Part shown: positions 42,021 through 50,727 of the stretch, piece by piece
Position numbering within the stretch: the stretch's first letter is position 1
Layout of the letters: each line of letters opens with the position of its first letter
Origin: Cellulomonas sp. PhB150
GTDB lineage: Bacteria; Actinomycetota; Actinomycetes; Actinomycetales; Cellulomonadaceae
Assembly (NCBI RefSeq): GCF_003755175.1
Contig: NZ_RKHX01000001.1
Span: 806,001-870,000, forward strand
DNA length: 64,000 nucleotides
Reading direction: 5' to 3'
The notes under the pieces: generated by a model
What the model saw: the letters and a program-made list of their open reading frames with translations, nothing else
Database searches by the model: none
Told to the model about the DNA's origin: nothing
Made by a program: the position numbers and the translations under genes

Positions 42021-43346
42021 TCAGTCCCTGCTGAACTCGGCGCCGAGCGCGTCGAGCTTGTCCATGAAGTGCTCGTAGCCGCGGTCGATGAGGCTGATCC
42101 CCCGCACGGCGGACGTGCCCTTCGCGGTCAGCGCGGCGATGAGATGGCTGAAGCCGCCACGCAGGTCGGGCACCTCGATGTCCGCCGCCGCCAGGGGCGT
42201 CGGGCCGCTGATCACGGCCGAGTGGTAGAAGTTGCGCTGGCCGAACCGGCACGGCCGGCCGCCCAGGCACTCCTTGTAGACCTGGATCGTCGCGCCCATC
42301 CCGACGAGCGCGTCGGTGAACCCGAACCGGTTCTCGTAGACGGTCTCGTGCACGATCGACAGGCCCTTGGCCTGCGTGAGCGCGACGACGAGCGGCTGCT
42401 GCCAGTCCGTCATGAAGCCGGGGTGCACGTCGGTCTCGAGCTGGATCGAGCGCAGGTCGCCGCCGGGGTGCCAGAAGCGGATGCCGTCGTCGTCGACCTG
42501 GAACTCGCCGCCGACCTTGCGGAACGTGTTGAGGAACGTCGTCATCTCCGGCTGGGTCGCCCCGCGCACGTAGATGTCGCCGCCCGTGGCGAGCGCGGCC
42601 GAAGCCCAGGACGCGGCCTCGATCCGGTCGGACAGGGACGTGTGCTGGAAGCCCTCGAGGCGGTCGACGCCCTCGATCCGGATCACGCGGTCGGTGTCGA
42701 CCGAGATGATCGCGCCCATCTTCTGCAGGACGTTGATGAGGTCCATGATCTCAGGCTCGATCGCGGCGCCCGCGAGCTCGGTGATCCCCTCGGCGCGCAC
42801 GGCCGTCAGCAGCAGCTGCTCGGTGGCGCCGACGCTCGGGTAGGGCAGCGCGATCTTCGTGCCCTGCAGGCGGCGCGGTGCGCGGATGTGGATGCCGTTG
42901 TGGGTCTTGTCCACCACGGCGCCGAACTGGCGCAGGATGTCGAGGTGGTAGTTGATCGGCCGGTCGCCGATGCGGCAGCCGCCGAGGTCGGGGATGAACG
43001 CCTCGCCGAGACGGTGCAGCAGCGGGCCGCAGAACAGGATCGGGATGCGGCTCGACCCGGCGTGCGCGTCGATGTCCGCGACGTGCGCGGACTCCACGTT
43101 CGTCGGGTCCAGGTGCAGCGTGCCGGCCTTCGCGTCGGCGACGACGCTCACGCCGTGCAGCTCGAGCAGGCCGGTCACCACGGCGACGTCACGGATCTGT
43201 GGCACGTTGCGCAGCACGCTCGGGGTCTCCCCCAGCAGCGCGGCCACCATGGCCTTCGAGACGAAGTTCTTGGCGCCGCGCACGGTGATCTCACCGGACA
43301 GAGGCGTCCCGCCATTGACGTAGAGCAGATCGTTCACGGGCCCCAT
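42021..43346 (-). CDS. murA: UDP-N-acetylglucosamine 1-carboxyvinyltransferase
   Basis: First committed step of peptidoglycan synthesis. 441 residues, two inside-out barrels. RGAKNFVSKAMVAALL carries the conserved Lys-Asn pair. The catalytic loop reads DLGGCRIGDRP with C124 in place, so the enzyme should be open to fosfomycin, unlike the Asp form of Mycobacterium. YPSVGATEQLLLTA and GGDIYVRG are typical. ATG 43346 is used, but GTG 43337 (MNDLLYVNGG) is possible; neither has a clear ribosome site. Confidence 0.95.
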   Translation of the reverse strand: MGPVNDLLYVNGGTPLSGEITVRGAKNFVSKAMVAALLGETPSVLRNVPQIRDVAVVTGLLELHGVSVVADAKAGTLHLDPTNVESAHVADIDAHAGSSRIPILFCGPLLHRLGEAFIPDLGGCRIGDRPINYHLDILRQFGAVVDKTHNGIHIRAPRRLQGTKIALPYPSVGATEQLLLTAVRAEGITELAGAAIEPEIMDLINVLQKMGAIISVDTDRVIRIEGVDRLEGFQHTSLSDRIEAASWASAALATGGDIYVRGATQPEMTTFLNTFRKVGGEFQVDDDGIRFWHPGGDLRSIQLETDVHPGFMTDWQQPLVVALTQAKGLSIVHETVYENRFGFTDALVGMGATIQVYKECLGGRPCRFGQRNFYHSAVISGPTPLAAADIEVPDLRGGFSHLIAALTAKGTSAVRGISLIDRGYEHFMDKLDALGAEFSRD

Positions 43347-43455
43347 CCTCGCCTACCTCTCGCTGTGCCTCGTCCTGCACGTGCCCGCGAGTCGTCGTCC
43401 GCCCGAAACCTTCACAGACCGGACCCGCGGGCACCATCACGTCGCAGACGCGGAG

Positions 43456-44082
43456 CTACTTCTTCTTGCCCTTGGCGGACTTGGCCTTCGTCGTGGCTGC
43501 GGCCTTCTTCTTGGCAGAGCTCTTGGCCTTCGCCGCCTTCTCGGCAGCCTTGACCTTCGCCGCCTTGTCGGCGGCCTTCCGCTTCGCGGCCTCGGCCTTG
43601 GCGGCCTTCTCGGCCGCGGCCTTCGCCTTCGCGGCGGCCTTGCCCGTCGTCCTCGCCGGCTTGACCTTGACCTTGTCCGCACCCTTGGCACGGTGGATCG
43701 TCTCCGTGGTGTCCTCGTGCTGCCCGTGCGAGGTCCTGCTCGCCGAGCCGGCGGCCAGCACGGGTGACGCCGGGGCTGCCGCGAGCTCGCCGAGCGCGAC
43801 CGGGCTGCCCGACGCGACGCGGGACCGCAGCGTGGCACCCGGGTGGAACCGCGCGACGGTGGTGGCGGCGACGTCGATCGACGCACCCGTGCGCGGGTTG
43901 CGTGCCGACCGGGCAGCACGGGCCGCGGGCTCGAACGTCCCGAACCCGGTGAGCGTCACGCGCTCGCCCGCGGCGAGCGCCGCGGTGATCTCGTCGAGGA
44001 CGGCGTCGACGGCCGTGCCCGCTGCCTGGCGGCTCCATCCCCGTGCGGCGATCCGGTCGGCGATCTGCGACTTGCCGGGCAT
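43456..44082 (-). CDS. hupB: HU-type DNA-binding protein with lysine/alanine-rich tail
   Basis: Nucleoid protein, 208 residues. Residues 1-88 are an HU fold (VTLTGFGTFEPAARAARSARNPRTG), with RFHPGATLR before the fold ends. A Gly/Ser/Ala linker follows and then, from about 140, a strongly basic tail of Ala-Lys repeats ending KSAKGKKK, like histone H1. This layout is the actinobacterial HupB/Hlp form. ATG 44082 has GAAGGGA upstream. The HU part is rather diverged at its N-terminus (MPGKSQIADRIAARGWSR). Confidence 0.9.
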   Translation of the reverse strand: MPGKSQIADRIAARGWSRQAAGTAVDAVLDEITAALAAGERVTLTGFGTFEPAARAARSARNPRTGASIDVAATTVARFHPGATLRSRVASGSPVALGELAAAPASPVLAAGSASRTSHGQHEDTTETIHRAKGADKVKVKPARTTGKAAAKAKAAAEKAAKAEAAKRKAADKAAKVKAAEKAAKAKSSAKKKAAATTKAKSAKGKKK

Positions 44083-44147
44083 GGTCGTCCCTTCGTCGGC
44101 GGCACGTCGCGCACCGCGATCGTGCCCACCGTATCGACCCGGACGCA

Positions 44148-44182
44148 CCGATGGGCCGTCCGCGCGGCGGACGGCCCATCGG
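44148..44182. terminator. Terminator after leuCD
   Basis: Perfect 16-bp stem (44148-44163 with 44167-44182; arm CCGATGGGCCGTCCGC) and a 3-base loop, 14 bp after the leuD stop. No U-run. It also separates leuCD from hupB, which is transcribed in the same direction. Confidence 0.75.
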
Positions 44183-44196
44183 GTGAGATGCGGTGC

Positions 44197-44865
44197 TCAG
44201 GGTCGACGCAGCCCGATCTCCACCGGCACGCCCGCGGGACGTGCGGCCTTGATCTCGACCGGCGGCAGGTGCTTGGCCGGCAGCGTCGCGGGGCGCCAGG
44301 ACTCACGCTCTGCCTCGAAGGCCGTGATCTCGTCGGCGTGCTCGAGGGTCAGGCCGATGTCGTCCAGGCCCTCGATGAGGCGCCAGCGCGTGTAGTCGTC
44401 GACCTGGAACGGGACGACGACGTCGTCGCACGTGATCGTGCGCGCCTCGAGGTCCACCGTGATCTCGGTGCCGGGACGGGTCTCGAGGATCTTCCAGATG
44501 AGCTCGATGTCCTCGGCCGAGGCGACGGCGGCGAGCAGACCCTGCTTGCCGGAGTTGCCGCGGAAGATGTCGGCGAACCGGGTCGAGATGACGACCTTGA
44601 ACCCGTAGTCCTTCAGGGCCCAGACGGCGTGCTCACGCGAGGATCCGGTACCGAAGTCGGGGCCGGCCACGAGCACCGAGCCGCTCGCGTAGGCCTCCTG
44701 GTTGAGGACGAACGCCGGGTCGCCGCGCCAGGCGGCGAACAGCGCGTCCTCGAACCCGGTGCGCGTGACCCGCTTGAGGTACACGGCCGGGATGATCTGG
44801 TCGGTGTCGACGTTGCTGCGGCGCAGCGGGACGCCGACGCCGGTGTGCTGGGTGAACTTCTCCAT
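44197..44865 (-). CDS. leuD: 3-isopropylmalate dehydratase small subunit
   Basis: With LeuC isomerises 2- to 3-isopropylmalate in leucine synthesis. 222 residues, swivel domain: [16 protein letters not shown], then [17 protein letters not shown] and [14 protein letters not shown] 44865 gives the standard start [14 protein letters not shown]. It follows leuC by 22 bp. Confidence 0.97.
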   Translation of the reverse strand: MEKFTQHTGVGVPLRRSNVDTDQIIPAVYLKRVTRTGFEDALFAAWRGDPAFVLNQEAYASGSVLVAGPDFGTGSSREHAVWALKDYGFKVVISTRFADIFRGNSGKQGLLAAVASAEDIELIWKILETRPGTEITVDLEARTITCDDVVVPFQVDDYTRWRLIEGLDDIGLTLEHADEITAFEAERESWRPATLPAKHLPPVEIKAARPAGVPVEIGLRRP

Positions 44866-44887
44866 GAGGCTCTTCCTTGTCTTCCGG

Positions 44888-46342
44888 TCAGACCGTCTGG
44901 AGGTCGCTGAGCGGGCTGCCGTCGGGCGCAGGGGCACCCGTCGCGAGGTCGGAGTACGACGAGAGCGTCCCGCGGATCGCGGTCGCGGCGGCGACCAGGG
45001 GTGAGACGAGGTGGGTCCGTCCGCCCTTGCCCTGGCGGCCCTCGAAGTTGCGGTTCGACGTGGACGCCGAGCGCTCGCCCGGGGCCAGCTGGTCCGGGTT
45101 CATCCCGAGGCACATCGAGCAGCCGGCGTTGCGCCACTCGGCACCGAAGTCGAGGAAGATCTTGTCGAGCCCCTCCGCCTCGGCCTGCAGGCGGACGCGC
45201 GCCGAGGCGGGGACGACCAGGACGCGCACGTCGTCGGCCTTGTGCTTGCCGGCGACGACCTTGGCGACCGAGCGCAGGTCCTCGATGCGACCGTTCGTGC
45301 ACGAGCCGATGAAGACCGTGTCGACCTTGATCTCGCGCAGCGGCTGGCCGGGGACCAGGCCCATGTACTCGATCGCACGCTCAGCGGTGACGCGCTCGTT
45401 CTCGTCGGCGATGAGCTCGGGCACGGGCACCGAGCCGCTCAGCGGCAGGCCCTGGCCGGGGTTCGTGCCCCACGTGACGAAGGGCTCCAGGTCCTCCGCC
45501 TCGAGCACGACCTCGACGTCGAACGTCGCGTCGTCGTCGGTCTTCAGGGTCTTCCAGTACTCGACGGCCGCGTCCCAGTCGGCGCCCTCGGGCGCGTGCG
45601 GGCGGCCCTGGAGGTAGTCGAACGTGGTCTGGTCGGGCGCGATCATGCCCGCGCGGGCGCCGGCCTCGATCGACATGTTGCAGATGGTCATGCGGGCTTC
45701 CATCGACAGCGTGCTGATCGCCTCGCCGCGGTACTCGAGCACGTAGCCCTGGCCACCGCCGGTGCCGATCTTGGCGATGATCGCCAGGATGATGTCCTTG
45801 CTGGTGGCACCCTCGGGCAGCTGGCCGTTGACCGTGATCGCCATCGTCTTGAACGGCGCGAGCGGCAGCGTCTGGGTGGCGAGCACGTGCTCGACCTCGC
45901 TCGTGCCGATGCCGAACGCGAGCGCGCCGAACGCGCCGTGCGTCGAGGTGTGCGAGTCGCCGCAGACGACCGTGAGGCCCGGCTGCGTCAGGCCGAGCTG
46001 CGGGCCGACCTGGTGGACGATGCCCTGGTCCGCGTCGCCCAGCGAGTGGATGCGCACCCCGAACTCCGCGGCGTTGTTGCGCAGCGTCTGGATCTGGGTC
46101 CGGCTCGTCTCGTCCGCGATGGGCCGGTCGATGTCGAGCGTCGGGGTGTTGTGGTCCTCGGTGGCGAGCGTCAGGTCGGGGCGCCGCACGGGGCGCCCGG
46201 CGAGGCGCAGACCCTCGAATGCCTGCGGGCTCGTGACCTCGTGCACGAGGTGCAGGTCGATGTAGAGGAGGTCCGGCGCTCCGTCCGCGCCATGGCGCAC
46301 GACGTGTGCGTCCCAGACCTTCTCTGCCAACGTGCCGGCCAT
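44888..46342 (-). CDS. leuC: 3-isopropylmalate dehydratase large subunit
   Basis: Aconitase-fold [4Fe-4S] enzyme of leucine synthesis, 484 residues. Cluster Cys are in [15 protein letters not shown] and GCSMCLGMN; the N-terminus [13 protein letters not shown] and the [13 protein letters not shown] block are typical. ATG 46342 has AGGACC upstream and a leader of about 40 bases from TAGACT (46396-46391). Divergent from an IclR regulator of the LtbR type that probably represses it. Confidence 0.97.
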   Translation of the reverse strand: MAGTLAEKVWDAHVVRHGADGAPDLLYIDLHLVHEVTSPQAFEGLRLAGRPVRRPDLTLATEDHNTPTLDIDRPIADETSRTQIQTLRNNAAEFGVRIHSLGDADQGIVHQVGPQLGLTQPGLTVVCGDSHTSTHGAFGALAFGIGTSEVEHVLATQTLPLAPFKTMAITVNGQLPEGATSKDIILAIIAKIGTGGGQGYVLEYRGEAISTLSMEARMTICNMSIEAGARAGMIAPDQTTFDYLQGRPHAPEGADWDAAVEYWKTLKTDDDATFDVEVVLEAEDLEPFVTWGTNPGQGLPLSGSVPVPELIADENERVTAERAIEYMGLVPGQPLREIKVDTVFIGSCTNGRIEDLRSVAKVVAGKHKADDVRVLVVPASARVRLQAEAEGLDKIFLDFGAEWRNAGCSMCLGMNPDQLAPGERSASTSNRNFEGRQGKGGRTHLVSPLVAAATAIRGTLSSYSDLATGAPAPDGSPLSDLQTV

Positions 46343-46381
46343 GTTCTCGGTCCTGTCTCTCGTCCAGCTGGGGGGTGTCGC

Positions 46382-46410
46382 TTGCATCTCAGTCTACGAG
46401 ACGGCAATAT
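46382..46410 (+). promoter_or_regulatory. ltbR promoter and shared operator with leuCD
   Basis: TTGCAT (46382-46387), 17 bp, CAATAT (46405-46410), then six bases to the ATG at 46417: a leaderless promoter for the regulator. The inverted repeat GTCT-ACG-AGAC (46392-46402) lies in the spacer and covers the minus-strand -10 of leuC (TAGACT). One bound dimer could therefore control both genes. Confidence 0.55.
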
Positions 46411-46416
46411 CGACCT

Positions 46417-47136
46417 ATGGACAACTCTAGCGGAGTCGGCGTTCTGGACAAGGCCGCGTCCGTTCTCAGCGCTCTGGAAGCCGGGCCGGCCACCCTCGCC
46501 CAGCTCGTCACCGCCACCCATCTTGCTCGCCCGACGGCCCATCGTCTCGCAGTTGCGCTCGAGCACCACCGCCTGGTCGCTCGCGACATGCAGGGCCGGT
46601 TCGTGCTGGGGCCGCGCCTGTCGGAGCTCGCGACCGCCGCGGGCGAGGACCGGCTGCTCGCCGCGGCGGGTCCCGTGCTCGCAGCGGTGCGCGACCACAC
46701 GGGCGAGAGCGCGCAGCTCTACCGCCGCCAGGGCGACCAGCGGATCTGCGTGGCCGCCGCCGAGCGGCCGATCGGCCTGCGCGACTCGATCCCGGTCGGC
46801 GCGACGCTCACCATGCAGGCCGGCTCGGCCGCGCAGGTGCTGCTCGCGTGGGAGGAGCCCGACCGCCTGCACCGCGGGCTGCAGGGCTCGAAGTTCACCG
46901 CGACGATCCTGTCCGGCGTGCGCCGCCGCGGCTGGGCGCAGTCCGTGTCCGAGCGCGAGGTCGGCGTCGCGTCGGTCTCCGCGCCGGTGCGTGGCCCGTC
47001 CGGGCGTGTCGTGGCCGCCGTGTCGGTCTCCGGGCCGCTCGAGCGCCTCTCCCGTCAGCCTGGCCGGCTGCACGCCGCCGCGGTCGTCTCGGCGGCCAAC
47101 CGGCTGACCGAGGTCCTGCGCCGAACGGCCGACTGA
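46417..47136 (+). CDS. ltbR: IclR family regulator, LtbR-like
   Basis: Repressor of leucine (and tryptophan) synthesis genes in the C. glutamicum LtbR family. 239 residues: winged helix 5-65 (VLDKAASVLSALEAGPATLAQL, then ARPTAHRLAVAL) and an effector domain from about 75 ([47 protein letters not shown]). Divergent from leuCD across a 74-bp gap, the order conserved in actinobacteria. The leaderless promoter fixes the start. Its stop overlaps the next ATG. Confidence 0.88.
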   Translation: MDNSSGVGVLDKAASVLSALEAGPATLAQLVTATHLARPTAHRLAVALEHHRLVARDMQGRFVLGPRLSELATAAGEDRLLAAAGPVLAAVRDHTGESAQLYRRQGDQRICVAAAERPIGLRDSIPVGATLTMQAGSAAQVLLAWEEPDRLHRGLQGSKFTATILSGVRRRGWAQSVSEREVGVASVSAPVRGPSGRVVAAVSVSGPLERLSRQPGRLHAAAVVSAANRLTEVLRRTAD

Positions 47137-47366
47137 TGGCCGTCCGGGGTGCCGCGGCTGCGCGCCGCCGCCTGCGCCGGCGGGTGGCCGTGGTCTGCGG
47201 TGCCGTGGGCCTGCTCATCGGCGCCACCGCCGCCCTCATGGGTGGCGGTGGCCTCGGCGACGCACTGGTCACAGGCATCTTCCTGGGCGCTCTCGCCGCG
47301 CTGATCGGCTACGTCGTCGTCGCGCTGCTGCCGACCTCGCACCACGGCCCGCCCGGGCAGCACTGA
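47136..47366 (+). CDS. Small two-helix membrane protein
   Basis: 76 residues, not recognised. A basic N-terminus (AAARRRLRRR) is followed by two hydrophobic helices (VVCGAVGLLIGATAAL and VTGIFLGALAALIGYVVVALL) with a Gly-rich turn, and a short His/Pro tail. Translationally coupled to ltbR by a TGATG overlap; a link to leucine control is not implied. Confidence 0.6.
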   Translation: MAVRGAAAARRRLRRRVAVVCGAVGLLIGATAALMGGGGLGDALVTGIFLGALAALIGYVVVALLPTSHHGPPGQH

Positions 47367-47383
47367 CGCCTGCGGGGCGCGGG

Positions 47384-48067
47384 TCAGTGCCGCCAGGCAC
47401 CCACCCACTCGTCCCAGGGCGGACCATCGGCCAGCACGACGCCCGCACGGGCGTCCTCGTGCAGCCCGCGCGCGAGGAGCGCGAGGTAGCGCAGGTGGAG
47501 GGCGTCGGCGCGCTCCCGGGGGAACGGGAGCGCCGGCCGCAGGTGCAGGAGGAGCTGCATCACGTCCGCGGCCGTGAGGCCCACCGGGACGAGACCCGCC
47601 GCGAGGTCCTGCGCGATCAGCCGCTCGAGGCCGACACGGAGGTCCTCGGAGGCGGCCGCGAGGGCCGGAGGAAGCGCGCTGGAGGCGCCCCGGGGACGCA
47701 GCAGCGGCCCCGTCGCGTCGGTGATCTGACGGCCGAGAAAGGTCACCACGGCACCGACGTCCTCGGCCGCCAGCAGGCCCCCCCACGTCGACGGCACACG
47801 GTCCCCGCCATCGTCGGCGACCTCACCGACCAGCCGGGCCGCCTCGCCGACCGCGTGCAGGTGCAACGCCGCGACGAGGGCCTCCTTCGTCGGGTAGCGC
47901 CGGTAGACCGAGCCGACACCCACGCCCGCGTGCCGCGCGACGTCGGCCATCGACGCGTCGTGCCCCTGGGCAGTGAAGACCTCGCGCGCCGCGGCGAGAA
48001 CTGCGGTGTCGTTCGACCGCGCCTCGCGCTGCCGGCCGGGCAGGGGGCGGTCGGTGGCGTCGGGCAT
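47384..48067 (-). CDS. TetR family repressor of the divergent MFS gene
   Basis: 227 residues. N-terminal helix-turn-helix about 20-65 (VFTAQGHDASMADVARHAG, then VGSVYRRYPTKEAL); the rest is a helical ligand-binding domain of the drug-regulator kind. Divergent from an MFS exporter with a perfect palindrome in between, so it should repress both genes until a drug is bound. TACATT six bases before ATG 48067 marks a leaderless message. Confidence 0.85.
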   Translation of the reverse strand: MPDATDRPLPGRQREARSNDTAVLAAAREVFTAQGHDASMADVARHAGVGVGSVYRRYPTKEALVAALHLHAVGEAARLVGEVADDGGDRVPSTWGGLLAAEDVGAVVTFLGRQITDATGPLLRPRGASSALPPALAAASEDLRVGLERLIAQDLAAGLVPVGLTAADVMQLLLHLRPALPFPRERADALHLRYLALLARGLHEDARAGVVLADGPPWDEWVGAWRH

Positions 48068-48073
48068 GGCCCC

Positions 48074-48079
48074 AATGTA
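48074..48079 (-). promoter_or_regulatory. Leaderless-type -10 of the tetR gene
   Basis: TACATT on the minus strand, then GGGGCC and the ATG at 48067. Confidence 0.55.
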
Positions 48080-48095
48080 CTGGCGGCCCTGCTGT

Positions 48096-48126
48096 TACGA
48101 TGAATCGGAACGGAGCCTCCGTTCCG
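48096..48126. promoter_or_regulatory. TetR operator and MFS promoter
   Basis: A perfect palindrome, CGGAACGGAG-C-CTCCGTTCCG (48106-48126), with arms of ten and one central base. It starts five bases after TACGAT (48096-48101), the likely -10 of the MFS gene, so a bound dimer would block initiation there. It lies about 40 bp upstream of the tetR start. Confidence 0.75.
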
Positions 48127-48198
48127 CTTGGATAGCAGATCTCGTCGTGAGTCGACGAGAGCCTCGACACCCCCCTGGCACAGAGAGCGAGCACGCCC

Positions 48199-49659
48199 AT
48201 GTCCCCCGCCATCACCACGAACGAGGACGCCGTGCGGGTCGAGCCCGGCGCGGGTCGCCGGGCGGAGGTGGTCCCGCCCCGCGCGTCACCACGTGCCGGG
48301 CGCTTCACCTTCGCGCTCAGCGCCACGGTCTTCTCCTTCGCCCTGATGCAGACCCTCGTCGTCCCCGCGCTGCCGACGCTCGGCCACGACCTCGGCGCGA
48401 CCAGCCAGGGCACCGGATGGATCCTCACGGCGTTCCTCCTGGCCGGCGCGATCCTCGCACCCGTGGTCGGCAACCTGGGCGACCGGTTCGGGCACCGCCG
48501 GGTGCTGCTCGCGGCGCTGATCGGCTTCGCGGCCGCGACCCTCGTCGCGGCGGTCGCCCCGAACCTCGCGGTCCTCCTCGCCGCACGCGTCGTGCAGGGC
48601 GTCGGAACAGCCACCTTCCCGCTCGCGCTCGCCCTCGCGCGCGGGATGCTGGACGGACCACGGCGCGCGGCGGCGTTCGGCTGGATCGCGGGGATGATCG
48701 GCCTCGGCGCCGGCGTCGCCCTCGTCGTCGGAGGCGTCGTCGTCGACGCCCTGTCCTGGCGCTGGCTCTTCGTGCTCGGCGCAGCCCTGATCGTCGCGTC
48801 GGGCGCGATGGTCGCCGCCTGGGTCCCGCGTACCGCGGCGCCTGCCGTCGCCCGGCGGACCGACTGGGCAGGGATCGCCCTGCTCTCGAGCGGTCTCGTG
48901 GGCGTGCTGCTCGCCGTCTCGCAGGGCAGCGACTGGGGTTGGGGCTCGAGCCGCACGATCGCGACCGGCACCGCGGGCCTGCTCCTGCTCGCGATCCTGG
49001 TCGCCGTCGAGCTCCGGGTCGCGAACCCGGTCGTCGACGTGCGGACCTTCCGCCATGGCCCGCTGGTCCTCATCAGCCTCGTGACGATCGCCGTCGGGTT
49101 CGTCCCGTACGTGTGCTACATCGCGCTGCCGGTGCTGCTGCAAGCCCCGACGAGCACCGGTTACGGGCACGGCATGAGCGTGACCGCATCAGCTCTGGCG
49201 ATGCTCCCGAGCGCGATCCTGGTGTTCCTCGGCGGCCGCCTGACACCCGTGCTGGTCGCCAGGATCGGCGCGGGCGGCGCAGCCACGGCCGCCGGCGCGA
49301 CGATGGCCCTCGGTGCCGCCGGGCTCGCGCTGTGGCCGACGTCGACCGTTGCCGTCGTCGTGGCCTTCTCGATCCTCGGCATCGGGAACGGGATCGGGTA
49401 CGCGATCTGCGCCCAGCTCGTCATGGCGTGGTCCCCGGCCGCGGAGGCAGGGGCGGCCGTCGGCCTGAACAGCGTCGTGCGCACGGTCGGCTCCGCGGCC
49501 GCCGCCCCCGTCGTGGTCGCGCTGCTCTCGGCGCAGGGCGTCGCGACCCACGGTGCGGCGTACCCGTTCTCGGCCGCCTTCTGGGTGGCGGCCGGGGCGA
49601 GCCTTCTCGGCGTCGCGGCCGCACTCACCCTGGTCGCGCGCTCGCGCCGGGCTGCCTGA
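48199..49659 (+). CDS. MFS drug exporter controlled by the divergent TetR
   Basis: 486 residues, about 14 helices of the DHA2 type: motif A NLGDRFGHRRVLL, ARVVQGVGTATFPLALAL, and motif C-like IAGMIGLGAGVALVVGG. The N-terminal 35 residues are polar. Substrate unknown, likely toxic organic compounds. Operator, divergent repressor and a leader of about 90 bases point to drug-induced expression. It has no C-terminal extension, in contrast to the MFS gene at 19996. Confidence 0.85.
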   Translation: MSPAITTNEDAVRVEPGAGRRAEVVPPRASPRAGRFTFALSATVFSFALMQTLVVPALPTLGHDLGATSQGTGWILTAFLLAGAILAPVVGNLGDRFGHRRVLLAALIGFAAATLVAAVAPNLAVLLAARVVQGVGTATFPLALALARGMLDGPRRAAAFGWIAGMIGLGAGVALVVGGVVVDALSWRWLFVLGAALIVASGAMVAAWVPRTAAPAVARRTDWAGIALLSSGLVGVLLAVSQGSDWGWGSSRTIATGTAGLLLLAILVAVELRVANPVVDVRTFRHGPLVLISLVTIAVGFVPYVCYIALPVLLQAPTSTGYGHGMSVTASALAMLPSAILVFLGGRLTPVLVARIGAGGAATAAGATMALGAAGLALWPTSTVAVVVAFSILGIGNGIGYAICAQLVMAWSPAAEAGAAVGLNSVVRTVGSAAAAPVVVALLSAQGVATHGAAYPFSAAFWVAAGASLLGVAAALTLVARSRRAA

Positions 49660-49710
49660 CGGCGCACGGTCGCTCGCCGGCGGCGGCCGGCGCGGTGTCC
49701 ACGGCCAACG

Positions 49711-49752
49711 CAGAAGGCCCCTCCTCGCGCTTCCGCGAGGAGGGGCCTTCTG
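49711..49752. terminator. 19-bp hairpin terminator between the MFS gene and tRNA-Glu
   Basis: Perfect 19-bp stem (49711-49729 with 49734-49752; arm starts CAGAAGGCCCCTCC) and a 4-base loop, placed 8 bp after the 3' end of tRNA-Glu and 51 bp after the MFS stop. It can end both transcripts. No U-run. Confidence 0.8.
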
Positions 49753-49759
49753 TGCTCTG

Positions 49760-49832
49760 TACCCCCGACCGGATTCGAACCGGCGCTACCGCCGTGAGAG
49801 GGCGGCGTGCTAGGCCGCTACACAACGGGGGC
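49760..49832 (-). tRNA. tRNA-Glu (anticodon CTC)
   Basis: 73 bases on the minus strand. Acceptor GCCCCCG pairs with CGGGGGT (a G-U pair at 1-72, usual for this tRNA); anticodon stem CCGCC/GGCGG with loop CTCTCAC (anticodon CTC); T-arm GCCGGTTCGAATCCGGT. No CCA encoded. Followed by the 19-bp hairpin. Confidence 0.95.
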
Positions 49833-49926
49833 CTATCAGCTGCGTGACCCGTGGGCCTCGCTTACCGAGTGAACACTTTACCCGATGCTCCGAGTGGCTC
49901 GGAACTGCGGATCAGCGGTGCTCGCG

Positions 49927-49998
49927 CTGGGGTACCAGGACTCGAACCTAGACTAACTGAACCAGAATCAGTCGTGCTGCCAATTACACCATACCCCA
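49927..49998 (-). tRNA. tRNA-Gln (anticodon CTG)
   Basis: 72 bases on the minus strand. Acceptor TGGGGTA pairs with TACCCCA (discriminator G); anticodon stem ACTGA/TCAGT with loop TTCTGGT (anticodon CTG); T-arm CTAGGTTCGAGTCCTGG. No CCA encoded. It lies 94 bp upstream of tRNA-Glu on the same strand; a shared transcript is possible. Confidence 0.95.
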
Positions 49999-50190
49999 TG
50001 GGGGTATAACCCCCGGTGAGAGCGCCGTCCCCGAGGGGGCGGAGCGATCGTGCACCGGACGTCGTACCGGGCGTGAACACTACCTGGTGACAGGCGCCGT
50101 GGTCCAACCGGCCCCGGCCTCCGGGCCCGTTCGTGACGAAGGCCACGCACCTGCGACCCGCAGGACCGGGGAGATCCGCGCGAAGACGCG

Positions 50191-50643
50191 TCAGCGTGGG
50201 ATCGCGGCGAGCTCGCTCGCGTCGTACCAGAGCAGGTCCGCGTCGTCGAGACGCTCTCCTGCCTCGTCGTCCCCCGCCACCGTCGCGCCGACGTCGGCGG
50301 CGGCACCCGGCTCGTCCACGTGCACGCAGGCGATGTCGGCAGCGGCAACCGTCCCGACGATCTCCACGAGGCTGGGCGCGCCGTCCTCGGCGTCCTCCAC
50401 GGTCGTCACGCGAGCGTCCGGGAGGTCGACCGAGACGACGAGCCGCAGCCGCGGGGCAGCCTCGGACGCGCGGATCAGGTCGAGGCTGTCGTCGGCGGCC
50501 ATGAGCTGCGCGGCGAACTCGAGGCCCTCGTCGTCCTCGTCGGGCAACGCCGCTCGCAGGGCCGCGGTGACCGCGTGCCCGCGTCGCGGGGGAAGCTCGC
50601 TCGCGTCGAGCTCGTCGAGGGTGGCCGGCAGGTAGATGCGCAC
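50191..50643 (-). CDS. Conserved actinobacterial protein (probably DUF6912)
   Basis: 150 residues. MRIYLPATLDELDASELPPR at the start is the mark of a short conserved actinobacterial family; the C-terminal part is acidic and ends LLWYDASELAAI. No catalytic motif, signal or membrane helix. Function unknown. CACACT seven bases before the GTG could be its -10. Same strand as the CpaE-like gene upstream, after an 84-bp gap. Confidence 0.65.
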   Translation of the reverse strand: MRIYLPATLDELDASELPPRRGHAVTAALRAALPDEDDEGLEFAAQLMAADDSLDLIRASEAAPRLRLVVSVDLPDARVTTVEDAEDGAPSLVEIVGTVAAADIACVHVDEPGAAADVGATVAGDDEAGERLDDADLLWYDASELAAIPR

Positions 50644-50727
50644 GAGTGCCAGTGTGCCCCTCGGCGAGCGTGGGTGGCGGCAGGCGCGGCCAGGACGGGG
50701 CGCCCGACGGGGTCGACCGGCCGGGGT

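Noticed and set aside
43381-43434. Inverted repeat GTGCCCGCG/CGCGGGCAC between hupB and murA as a terminator
   Set aside because: Arms of 9 bp enclose a 36-base loop, too open for a confident terminator call.
49999-50020. GGGGG-TTATA-CCCCC repeat next to tRNA-Gln as a regulatory hairpin
   Set aside because: Short arms adjoining a tRNA acceptor sequence of similar composition; it may simply be part of the tRNA promoter.
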